NCBI GenBank assembly: GCA_003551325.1
Contig: PUMK01000146.1
Coordinates: forward strand, 1 to 5,519
Direction of reading: 5' to 3'
Source: Candidatus Acetothermia bacterium
Lineage (GTDB): Bacteria > Bipolaricaulota > Bipolaricaulia > Bipolaricaulales > Bipolaricaulaceae
DNA: 5,519 bases
Shown in pieces: positions 1 through 5,142 of this stretch. The first letter of the stretch is position 1, and every line of letters starts with the position of its first letter. A program made the translations under genes and the position numbers. Below the pieces are notes generated by a model. That model was not told where the DNA came from and made no database searches. It saw only the letters and a list, made by a program, of their open reading frames with translations.

Positions 1-2103
1 GACCTGTACCCGGAACTCCCGCTGACGTTACGATTCGGCCTCACGGATGTCGGGGAACCGGTCTTCAGCATGTCTCTCACCGGGACAGTTCCATCGTTCG
101 GACGCGTGAGCGCATCAAGAGCGTTGTCGATGCTGGGCATCACCGGTCAAACGGCGGGCTTCCGTGCAGCGGACTGGGGTTTGGACTGGGGCACGGTGGC
201 GATGGGCGGGACATTCATCAGCCTGAGCGGTGAGGGCTTCCTCGTCAACTGGTACGGCCCAGAGCGCCGCGAGGCCGAGGCAGTGTTCGTCGCGCAGGGG
301 TACGGCGTGGCTGGGTCGATCCGGTGGTTGGAAGGGAGTCTGCGTGCGCTGGTTGTGGAGCGACATGGGACGGACGCGCGAACGCTCACCGAGGTGCAGT
401 TCGTGGGGGGGTTGGGAGAGCGCCTCTCCCTGTCCGGCGTGCTTGCTACAGGCTGGCTGGAGGACGGGCGTCCCCATGCGTACCGCGTTCGCCCCACGAT
501 GCGCGTGGGGGGCTTATCAGGGTTTGTTGAGCTGTCGGAGGTCCACGATGGCTTCCCTGGACAGGTGCCCCGAGAGCATTTCGGTTGGGGGCTGACCATT
601 GGCACAGCGCTGGATCCGCTGCAGGGTGCTGGTTCGGTCATGACGACAGTGGCGCTGCGGGACGTTGGCCCTCCTCCGGTACATGCAACGACGCAGGAGC
701 TCTCCATCACCCTTAGTCGGCGACCTGCCCCACGGACGCTTAACCAGTTCACACTGAGCTCGGTGTCCGTGCGGAGCGACGACGATCCGGCGACGATGGA
801 TTCTGACTCACTGGAGTTGTCGATTCGCGTTACGGATGTAGATCCTCTTGTCACCTGGTCGGTGACCGGTGTTCACCGGACTACCTGGAACAGGCTAACG
901 GATGCTTCGACGACGACAACGAGTGCGCGGGGATCGGTTCGCGCTGTTCTTGGTCCGATCTCCGCTAGAGCGACACTTGCGCTTCAGCAGACTGATCTCT
1001 CCGAGCTACGGTCCTCGATGTCGTTGACGTGTTCGTTTCCCCAAGTACCGCTGACACCTTCGCTTGGTCTGTCCGTTGAAGGGCAAGGACGCTCGAACAT
1101 CTCGGCCTCGGTGGCGTGGGTGGACATTGCTGGCTGGGACCTGAGCGCTGCCCTTACCGTACCCTTGTCACCTGAAGGTGGGTTCTCATTGAGCAGCGCC
1201 TTTGGTGTACCGGTCAGGTTTCCCCTGTTCGGCCCGATCTACGGTGCGATCCGGGGACGGGTGTTTGTTGATGTCAGCGGGACGGGTCGGTTCGACCCTG
1301 GGGATGAACCCGTCGCTGGTCTATTGCTTGTGGCCAACGGTCGTCAGGCGATCACCGGTTCGGACGGTCGATTCGTGTTCACCCCATTCCTGCCCGGGAC
1401 CTATCAGGTGACGATCGACGATCTCCCGTTCGGGTTCTACCCGCTGCGCGAACTCCCGCTCACTGTGGAGTTGTCTGCTGGGCAAGCGTTGAACGTGGAC
1501 ATCCCTCTGGAAAGCCGGAGCCTGATCCGCGGGAGGGTCTTCCACGACCTCGACCAGGATGGCCGGCGTGATCCAGGTGACCCGGGAGTGGCCGGCGTTC
1601 AGATCTTGATCCGGAATGGCATCGCCGATCGACGGGTGACCACTGACACGGCAGGACGGTTTGCGGAAGAGGTACCGTCCGGCACGTACCGCGTCGAGCT
1701 TGACGAGGCGACGCTTCCGGTGCGGTACGAGCCCACGACGCCGACGAGCATCGATGTGCACGTAGAGGAGCGGGGGTTTGCCACCGCCGAGTTCGGCGTC
1801 TGGCAAAGACCGCGCTTGGTTGTTGTCGAGCCGACCGTGCCCATCGCGCGCTTCAACTACACACCGGCCGTTCCCAGGGTCGACCAGGAGGTGACGTTTG
1901 ATGCCTCCGACAGTCAGGCCATTGGCGATCAGACCATTGAGACCTACGCTTGGGAATTCCGCCTGGGCCGGTCCGTGATATCGGCAATCGGAGAGCGGGT
2001 CACGGTGGTGTTCGAGCAGGGCGGGACCTGGCTGGTATTCCTACGGGTCACGGATACGGCTGGGCAGTCTGCCGAGACCCAACGGACCGTCACCGTGCGC
2101 TGA
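1..2103 (+). CDS. Large beta-rich envelope protein with two SdrD-B-like domains and a C-terminal PKD domain (5' partial)
   Basis: The frame is open from base 1, so the start lies upstream and 700 residues are visible. Visible residues 1 to about 415 are rich in short alternating hydrophobic/polar strands (for example SLSGVLATGW and WDLSAALTVPLSP) with few predicted helices, as in an outer-membrane beta-barrel or a large beta-sandwich surface protein. From about residue 417 (IRGRVFVDV) and again from about 509 (IRGRVFHDLDQDG) come two SdrD-B/carboxypeptidase-regulatory-like domains; each has an Asp-rich loop (DVSGTGRFDPGDE at 1270-1308; DLDQDGRRDPGD at 1546-1581) typical of calcium binding, followed by GRF and GTY strands. 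Residues about 614-700 are a PKD domain (ARFNYTP, FDASDSQ, YAWEF, VFLRVTD). The protein stops right after the PKD fold, with no sorting motif or C-terminal membrane helix. Such domains usually lie outside the cytoplasm as spacer or adhesion modules. The signal peptide, if any, is off the window. The specific function is not recognised. Confidence 0.85.
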   Translation, partial: DLYPELPLTLRFGLTDVGEPVFSMSLTGTVPSFGRVSASRALSMLGITGQTAGFRAADWGLDWGTVAMGGTFISLSGEGFLVNWYGPERREAEAVFVAQGYGVAGSIRWLEGSLRALVVERHGTDARTLTEVQFVGGLGERLSLSGVLATGWLEDGRPHAYRVRPTMRVGGLSGFVELSEVHDGFPGQVPREHFGWGLTIGTALDPLQGAGSVMTTVALRDVGPPPVHATTQELSITLSRRPAPRTLNQFTLSSVSVRSDDDPATMDSDSLELSIRVTDVDPLVTWSVTGVHRTTWNRLTDASTTTTSARGSVRAVLGPISARATLALQQTDLSELRSSMSLTCSFPQVPLTPSLGLSVEGQGRSNISASVAWVDIAGWDLSAALTVPLSPEGGFSLSSAFGVPVRFPLFGPIYGAIRGRVFVDVSGTGRFDPGDEPVAGLLLVANGRQAITGSDGRFVFTPFLPGTYQVTIDDLPFGFYPLRELPLTVELSAGQALNVDIPLESRSLIRGRVFHDLDQDGRRDPGDPGVAGVQILIRNGIADRRVTTDTAGRFAEEVPSGTYRVELDEATLPVRYEPTTPTSIDVHVEERGFATAEFGVWQRPRLVVVEPTVPIARFNYTPAVPRVDQEVTFDASDSQAIGDQTIETYAWEFRLGRSVISAIGERVTVVFEQGGTWLVFLRVTDTAGQSAETQRTVTVR
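1249..1800 (+). repeat. Tandem pair of SdrD-B-like domains within the envelope protein
   Basis: Two copies of the same domain plan lie end to end: IRGRVF, an Asp-rich loop, D-P-G-D, V-A-G, a strand, then D-GRF and P-GTY-V. The first begins at about 1249 and the second at about 1525, 276 bases apart. The second has the more canonical D-x-D-x-D-G calcium loop (1546-1563); the first replaces the middle aspartates with Ser-Gly-Thr-Gly, so its metal binding may be weaker. This is divergent protein-level repetition, not a nucleotide repeat. Confidence 0.7.
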
Positions 2104-2217
2104 GCGGTTCCCCGTAGACCTGTACGGTCTGAGCGAATCTCGCCGATCGTTGTCTGGCGGAGCGTTGTGCGTTGGCACCACATGGAGGCGTCTCCTGCCC
2201 TGTGAGGCATGGCGCTG

Positions 2218-2226
2218 TGCTATGGT
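2218..2226 (+). promoter_or_regulatory. Possible extended -10 promoter for the glpK leader
   Basis: TGC directly followed by TATGGT fits an extended -10 element (TGn-TATnnT). An overlapping TATCCT at 2226-2231 is an alternative -10. No good -35 sits 16-18 bp upstream; the best nearby hexamer, TTGGCA at 2172-2177, is much too far away. Transcription would begin near 2232-2235. The call is weak because the -35 is missing. Confidence 0.35.
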
Positions 2227-2240
2227 ATCCTGGCTTGTGG

Positions 2241-2277
2241 TTGTGCAGGATGCGGGTCTGTGCGCAGCCTGCCACGA
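2241..2277 (+). ncRNA. Imperfect stem-loop in the glpK leader
   Basis: TTGTG (2241-2245), CAGG (2246-2249) and TGCG (2251-2254) pair with CGCA (2263-2266), CCTG (2268-2271) and CACGA (2273-2277), closing an 8-base loop. That is 13 pairs including one G-U wobble, with an A/G mismatch (2250/2267) and one bulged C (2272). No T-run follows, so it is not an intrinsic terminator. It would lie near the 5' end of the transcript from the candidate promoter. It matches no riboswitch class that I recognise; it could act in mRNA stability or leader regulation, or be chance. Confidence 0.4.
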
Positions 2278-2340
2278 AGGGAAGACGGGGGGATGGAGAT
2301 GACGCAAGCGGTACGTGGTCGTGATGAGAGGAGAAGGGCG

Positions 2341-2424
2341 ATGCGTGTTGTTCGCCAACACGGTGGTGTGGGGGAGGCGGTTGATCCACGCCGCTCGTCG
2401 AAGCGAGGTGGCTGCGATGCCTAG
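2341..2424 (+). CDS. Possible 27-residue leader peptide overlapping the glpK start
   Basis: An ATG at 2341 opens a 27-residue basic, Arg-rich peptide (MRVVRQHGG... ending KRGGCDA) that stops at TAG 2422-2424. Its Shine-Dalgarno AGGAG (2329-2333) is 7 nt from the ATG, at least as good as that of glpK. The last 8 bases overlap the first 8 of glpK (ATGCCTAG), the arrangement expected for translational coupling. In-frame starts further upstream (for example 2209, 2293 and 2299) lack a comparable ribosome site. No family is recognised. It may be a coupling leader ORF or fortuitous; conservation of the overlap in relatives would decide. Confidence 0.35.
   Translation: MRVVRQHGGVGEAVDPRRSSKRGGCDA
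2344..2362 (+). repeat. 7-bp perfect inverted repeat at the start of the leader ORF
   Basis: CGTGTTG (2344-2350) and CAACACG (2356-2362) are perfect reverse complements separated by TTCGC. As RNA this is a compact hairpin directly after the leader ORF start codon, where it could affect initiation; as DNA it could be a repressor half-site pair. No protein binding it can be named from the sequence. Confidence 0.45.
2405..2410 (+). promoter_or_regulatory. Ribosome binding site deciding the glpK start
   Basis: GAGGTG lies 6 nt before ATG 2417. This supports that ATG over the in-frame GTG at 2315, which would add 34 residues with no resemblance to the FGGY kinase N-terminus. The site lies inside the leader ORF, so ribosomes finishing that ORF would pass over it. 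Confidence 0.7.
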
Positions 2425-3922
2425 CGCACAGGCCTTCATCGCGGCACTGGATCTCGGGACCACGGGCGTTCGCTGCTTCGTGTTCGACAGCACGGGCAAG
2501 CGCGTGTGTCAGGCGTACCGGGAGCTCCCGCTGATGTATCCCCGGCCAGGTTGGGTGGAGCAGGATCCTGAGGGGATGATCCATGCATCGGTTGATGTGT
2601 GTCGCGATGCTCTGGGGCAAGCGGGCATTGCTCCAAGAGCGATCTGTGCGTTGGGGATTACGAACCAGAGGGAGACCGTGGTGGCCTGGTCACGCGCGAC
2701 GCTCAAACCCCTGTACCCGGCGATCGTCTGGCAGGACCGACGCACGACAGAGCGTTGTCAGGAGCTCGTCAACCGCGGACTTGAGGAGCGCGTCCGGCGG
2801 GCTACAGGGCTGCCCCCCGATCCGTACTTCTCGTCCACCAAGATGGAATGGCTGCTAGGCTCCGTGGACGGACTCGAGGCGGCGGTTCGTGCCGGCGAAG
2901 TCGCCTTTGGCACGGTGGATGCGTGGTTGTTGGCGAATCTGTGCGGTGTTCACGCCACGGACACCACGAATGCTTCGCGTACCCAACTCCTGAACCTGCG
3001 CTCGCTGTCCTGGGATCCGGATATGCTCGCGATCTTCGGTGTGCCCGCCGAAGCGTTGCCCGAAGTGCGCCCGAGCCTGTCGGTGTTCGGGACGACGGAT
3101 CCCCAGCTCCTGGGCGCCAGCATTCCGGTGGCGGGCGTACTGGGGGACCAGCAGGCTGCCTTGTTCGGACAGGCATGCATCGAGCCGGGATCGGTGAAGG
3201 TCACCTGGGGCACGGGTGCGTTTCTCCTGACGAACGTGGGCCCGGAACCGCAACTAAGTGCGCATGGGCTTCTGTCGACCGTGGCGTTCACCGCCGAAGG
3301 CCGTCCACCGAGCTATGCATTGGAAGGATCGGTGTTCGTCGCTGGGGCTGCGCTTCAGTGGTTGAGAGACGGATTGGGCATCCTCCGTACAGCTGGGGAA
3401 TCGGCCGAGCTCGCTCGTACGGTTTCGTCGACCGAGGGTGTGTACTTCGTTCCGGCGCTGGTGGGTTTGGGCGCGCCCCACTGGGACCCTACAGCCCGGG
3501 GTGCGATCCTCGGATTGACACGCGGTTCCACGAGAGCGCACGTCGTGCGGGCCGCGTTGGAGGCCGTGGCCTACCAGACGCACGATGTCCTGAGAGCGAT
3601 GGAACATGATGGGGGGACCCGGCTCTCCGAACTCCGCGTGGACGGCGGGGCATCAGTCAACGACTTCCTGTGTCAATTTCAGAGCGATGTGTCGCAGGTG
3701 TCCGTTGTGCGGCCCGAGGAGATGGAGACCACGGCTCTCGGCGTAGCCCTCGCCGCGGGTACGACGGTTGGCATATGGCCAGATCCGTCCTCAGCGATGC
3801 GCACGTGGCTTGAGGCGCGGCGGTACGTCCCACAAGCATCGGCGACCGAGATCCAGCGTCTTCTCGATGGCTGGCATCGGGCGGTCGCGCGTTCGTGCCG
3901 TTGGGAGGTTGACGGCGCCTAA
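2417..3922 (+). CDS. glpK: Glycerol kinase (FGGY family)
   Basis: This cytoplasmic kinase transfers phosphate from ATP to glycerol to give sn-glycerol 3-phosphate, the entry step of glycerol use. The 501-residue length fits the family (about 500). The N-terminal ATP loop is ALDLGTTGVR (Asp12, Arg19). Residues that contact glycerol in the E. coli enzyme are all present: Arg85-Glu86 in ITNQRE, Trp105 in AIVWQ, Tyr137 in DPYFS, Asp244 in GDQQAALFGQ and Phe269 in TWGTGAF. FGGY signature 1 is at 137-147 (YFSSTKMEWLL) and signature 2 at about 362-382 (GAILGLTRG...ALE); the C-terminal half has DGGASVNDFLCQFQSD (409-424). Departures: DLGTT instead of DQGTT; the loop matching the E. coli fructose-1,6-bisphosphate site (GGTR) reads LLGAS, with Ser235 in place of Arg236; and the HPr-phosphorylated His of Gram-positive enzymes is Gln230. 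Both known control mechanisms are therefore probably absent. The preceding leader ORF overlaps its start, and the next gene has its own promoter. Confidence 0.95.
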   Translation: MPSAQAFIAALDLGTTGVRCFVFDSTGKRVCQAYRELPLMYPRPGWVEQDPEGMIHASVDVCRDALGQAGIAPRAICALGITNQRETVVAWSRATLKPLYPAIVWQDRRTTERCQELVNRGLEERVRRATGLPPDPYFSSTKMEWLLGSVDGLEAAVRAGEVAFGTVDAWLLANLCGVHATDTTNASRTQLLNLRSLSWDPDMLAIFGVPAEALPEVRPSLSVFGTTDPQLLGASIPVAGVLGDQQAALFGQACIEPGSVKVTWGTGAFLLTNVGPEPQLSAHGLLSTVAFTAEGRPPSYALEGSVFVAGAALQWLRDGLGILRTAGESAELARTVSSTEGVYFVPALVGLGAPHWDPTARGAILGLTRGSTRAHVVRAALEAVAYQTHDVLRAMEHDGGTRLSELRVDGGASVNDFLCQFQSDVSQVSVVRPEEMETTALGVALAAGTTVGIWPDPSSAMRTWLEARRYVPQASATEIQRLLDGWHRAVARSCRWEVDGA

Positions 3923-3935
3923 CCACCCGGGCCGT

Positions 3936-3956
3936 GAAAGGCTGGGAATGCCTTTC
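3936..3956 (+). terminator. Weak hairpin after glpK
   Basis: GAAAGGC (3936-3942) and GCCTTTC (3950-3956) form a perfect 7-bp stem with a 7-nt loop, 14 bp past the glpK stop. No T-run follows on either strand, so this is not a canonical intrinsic terminator; it may protect the 3' end of the mRNA or help Rho-type termination before the lacI-type promoter. Confidence 0.35.
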
Positions 3957-3991
3957 CATCACCGTATGAGGTCGTTCTAGTCCCTCACTGC

Positions 3992-4020
3992 TTGACTTGC
4001 TGAGGACGAGACGCTAGAGT
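3992..4020 (+). promoter_or_regulatory. Sigma70-type promoter of the LacI-family gene
   Basis: The -35 TTGACT (3992-3997, 5 of 6 consensus) and -10 TAGAGT (4015-4020, 4 of 6) are separated by exactly 17 bp. Transcription should begin around 4026-4028, inside the TAACGTTA palindrome, giving a short leader of about 25 nt before the start codon. Confidence 0.65.
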
Positions 4021-4024
4021 GCGG

Positions 4025-4032
4025 TAACGTTA
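4025..4032 (+). promoter_or_regulatory. Probable LacI-family operator at the transcription start
   Basis: TAACGTTA is a perfect 8-bp palindrome with the central CpG typical of LacI/PurR/CcpA operators; wider symmetry is partial (C4022/G4035 and T4020/A4037 match). It sits 5-12 bp past the -10, over the expected start site and just before the ribosome site, a standard position for repression. The neighbouring repressor keeps the hinge leucine (Leu56) that family members insert at a central CpG step. Autoregulation is inferred. Confidence 0.55.
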
Positions 4033-4034
4033 AT

Positions 4035-4040
4035 GGAGGG
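4035..4040 (+). promoter_or_regulatory. Ribosome binding site for the TTG-started repressor gene
   Basis: GGAGGG lies 11 nt before TTG 4052, a somewhat long gap. A TAA at 4031-4033 closes this frame upstream and no ATG or GTG lies between it and 4052, so TTG is the only start that keeps the whole DNA-binding helix-turn-helix. Confidence 0.65.
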
Positions 4041-4051
4041 GTTGCCCGACA

Positions 4052-5065
4052 TTGCGATCTGTTCGGCTTACGGATGTTGCACGGGACGTGGGGGTCTCCA
4101 TCAACACGGTCTCCAGGGCCTTGAGGGGGAAACGTGATGTGAGCCCCGCCACGAAGGCGCGTGTGCTCGAGGCTGCACGCCGTCTTGGTTATCGGCCCAA
4201 CAAGCTTGCGCGGGGGCTTAGATCTACCAAGACGTGGAACCTTGGTGTCGTCGTCTCCGACATCGCCAATCCGTTTTTCGCTGCGGTGGTCAAGGGTGTG
4301 GAGAATGCAGCCCGTACATACGGCTACACGATCATCCTCAAGGAAACCGATGAGAGCTACGAGCGTGAAGAGGAAGCGTTGCGGGTCATGGTGGCCGAGC
4401 AGGTGGATGGGCTGCTCCTCACACCCGCTCAATCACAACGGAACACGGTGGAAACGCTTCTGGGTGGTGACCTTCCGTTTGTGCTCCTTGGTCGGTACTT
4501 CTCCGATCTCGATGCTCCCTATGTCGTCACTGACGATGTCCGAGGGGGGTTCTTGGCCACCGAGCACCTGCTGGGCCTGGGGCACCGCAACATCGCTCAC
4601 GTTGCGGGTCCGATGCACATCTCCAGTGCGCGGGACCGTTGGGCGGGCTTCATCAGCGCGCTTCGGGCCAACCATCTCCCGGTGAGGAAAGACCGTGCGG
4701 TGATGGGTGCCGTGAGGCTGGAGGACGGCCACAGGGCGGCTCAGGAACTCCTTGGTCGCCGGGTTCAGCCTACAGCGATCTTCTGCTACTCCGACCTCGT
4801 TGCCTTCGGGGTGATGCGAGCTGTGTCCGAGGCAGGGTTACGCATTCCAGAGGACATGGCGATCGTCGGCTACGACGACATGGAGTTCTGTGCGCATGCG
4901 CAGGTCCCTCTAACCACGGTGCGGATCCCCAAGCGAGCTCTGGGGGAAAAAGCTGTGGAGATGCTCGTCAGCATGCTGAGGAACGGAGGGCAGACGGGCA
5001 CGCGTAGTGCCAGATTGCCCGTGGAGTTGGTGATCCGAGAGTCGGCAAGGGGGGTGATGGCGTAG
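4052..5065 (+). CDS. LacI/PurR-family transcriptional regulator
   Basis: A 337-residue sugar-responsive repressor. The N-terminal helix-turn-helix covers residues 5-24 (RLTDVARDVGVSINTVSRAL), followed by the third helix (VSPATKARVLEAARRLGYRPN) and hinge helix KLARGLRS (51-58) with Leu56 at the position used for minor-groove insertion. The ligand-binding domain starts at about residue 63 (NLGVVVSDIANPFF) and has periplasmic-binding-protein-like landmarks: VDGLLLTPA, GHRNIAHVAGP, DRWAGF, FCYSDLVAFGVMRAV and IVGYDDMEFCAHAQVPLTTVRIP, ending in ELVIRES. Length and order are normal. The start is TTG, which with the palindrome at the transcription start suggests low, autoregulated expression. The gene lies 77 bp upstream of an ABC solute-binding protein gene, the usual place for the regulator of a CUT1 sugar uptake operon. 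The effector cannot be read from the sequence. Confidence 0.93.
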   Translation: MRSVRLTDVARDVGVSINTVSRALRGKRDVSPATKARVLEAARRLGYRPNKLARGLRSTKTWNLGVVVSDIANPFFAAVVKGVENAARTYGYTIILKETDESYEREEEALRVMVAEQVDGLLLTPAQSQRNTVETLLGGDLPFVLLGRYFSDLDAPYVVTDDVRGGFLATEHLLGLGHRNIAHVAGPMHISSARDRWAGFISALRANHLPVRKDRAVMGAVRLEDGHRAAQELLGRRVQPTAIFCYSDLVAFGVMRAVSEAGLRIPEDMAIVGYDDMEFCAHAQVPLTTVRIPKRALGEKAVEMLVSMLRNGGQTGTRSARLPVELVIRESARGVMA

Positions 5066-5089
5066 GTAAGGATATGCTCGGGCAGAGGG

Positions 5090-5116
5090 CGCAACCCGTT
5101 TCCGTCCGAAATTGCG
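5090..5116 (+). promoter_or_regulatory. Symmetric element before the binding-protein gene
   Basis: CGCAA (5090-5094) pairs with TTGCG (5112-5116) and TTTC (5099-5102) with GAAA (5108-5111). The 3' arm is continuous while the 5' arm is split by CCCG; the core 5099-5111 is nearly symmetric about T5105. It could be a second regulator operator or an RNA hairpin just before the ribosome site. It does not resemble the TAACGTTA site closely. No convincing separate promoter is visible in 5066-5142 (only an isolated TATGCT at 5073-5078), so read-through from the regulator gene is possible. Confidence 0.4.
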
Positions 5117-5130
5117 TCGTTCCGTCTCCA

Positions 5131-5137
5131 AAGGAGG
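5131..5137 (+). promoter_or_regulatory. Strong ribosome binding site for the solute-binding protein
   Basis: AAGGAGG, within AAAGGAGGATCA, almost fully complements the 16S anti-Shine-Dalgarno and sits 5 nt before GTG 5143. It fixes the GTG start and predicts high translation, as expected for an abundant periplasmic binding protein and in contrast to the weak TTG start of the regulator. Confidence 0.8.
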
Positions 5138-5142
5138 ATCAC

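Larger units (their letters stand above)
2104..2416 (+). other. Structured intergenic region and probable glpK leader
   Basis: This 313-bp gap between the envelope-protein stop and the glpK start holds no conserved gene that I recognise. Reading left to right: a weak 5-bp hairpin (AGACC at 2116-2120 with GGTCT at 2126-2130, no T-run, so at best a poor terminator); a possible extended -10 promoter at 2218-2226; a 13-pair imperfect stem-loop at 2241-2277; and a short ORF at 2341-2424 with its own Shine-Dalgarno and a 7-bp inverted repeat just inside it. If the promoter is real, the glpK mRNA has a leader of about 185 nucleotides, long for a simple metabolic gene. Confidence 0.6.

Noticed and set aside
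147..854. 235-codon minus-strand open frame opposite the envelope gene
   Set aside because: Ser/Thr/Arg/Pro-rich composition typical of antisense of a GC-rich gene, with no recognisable domain.
2116..2130. Hairpin AGACC/GGTCT after the envelope gene as its terminator
   Set aside because: Only 5 bp with a 5-nt loop and no T-run; too weak to call as an intrinsic terminator.
2315..2416. N-terminal extension of glycerol kinase from an in-frame GTG at 2315
   Set aside because: The added 34 residues do not resemble any FGGY N-terminus, while ATG 2417 has a well-placed GAGGTG and gives a normal-length protein.
2090..2620. Minus-strand open frames across the glpK leader (also 2041-2499)
   Set aside because: They overlap the clear start of glpK and the end of the envelope gene, have biased composition and no recognisable motif.
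2848..3609. 253-codon + strand open frame inside glpK
   Set aside because: It is an out-of-frame shadow in GC-rich coding DNA with low-complexity Arg/Gly-rich sequence; the glpK frame has full family motifs.
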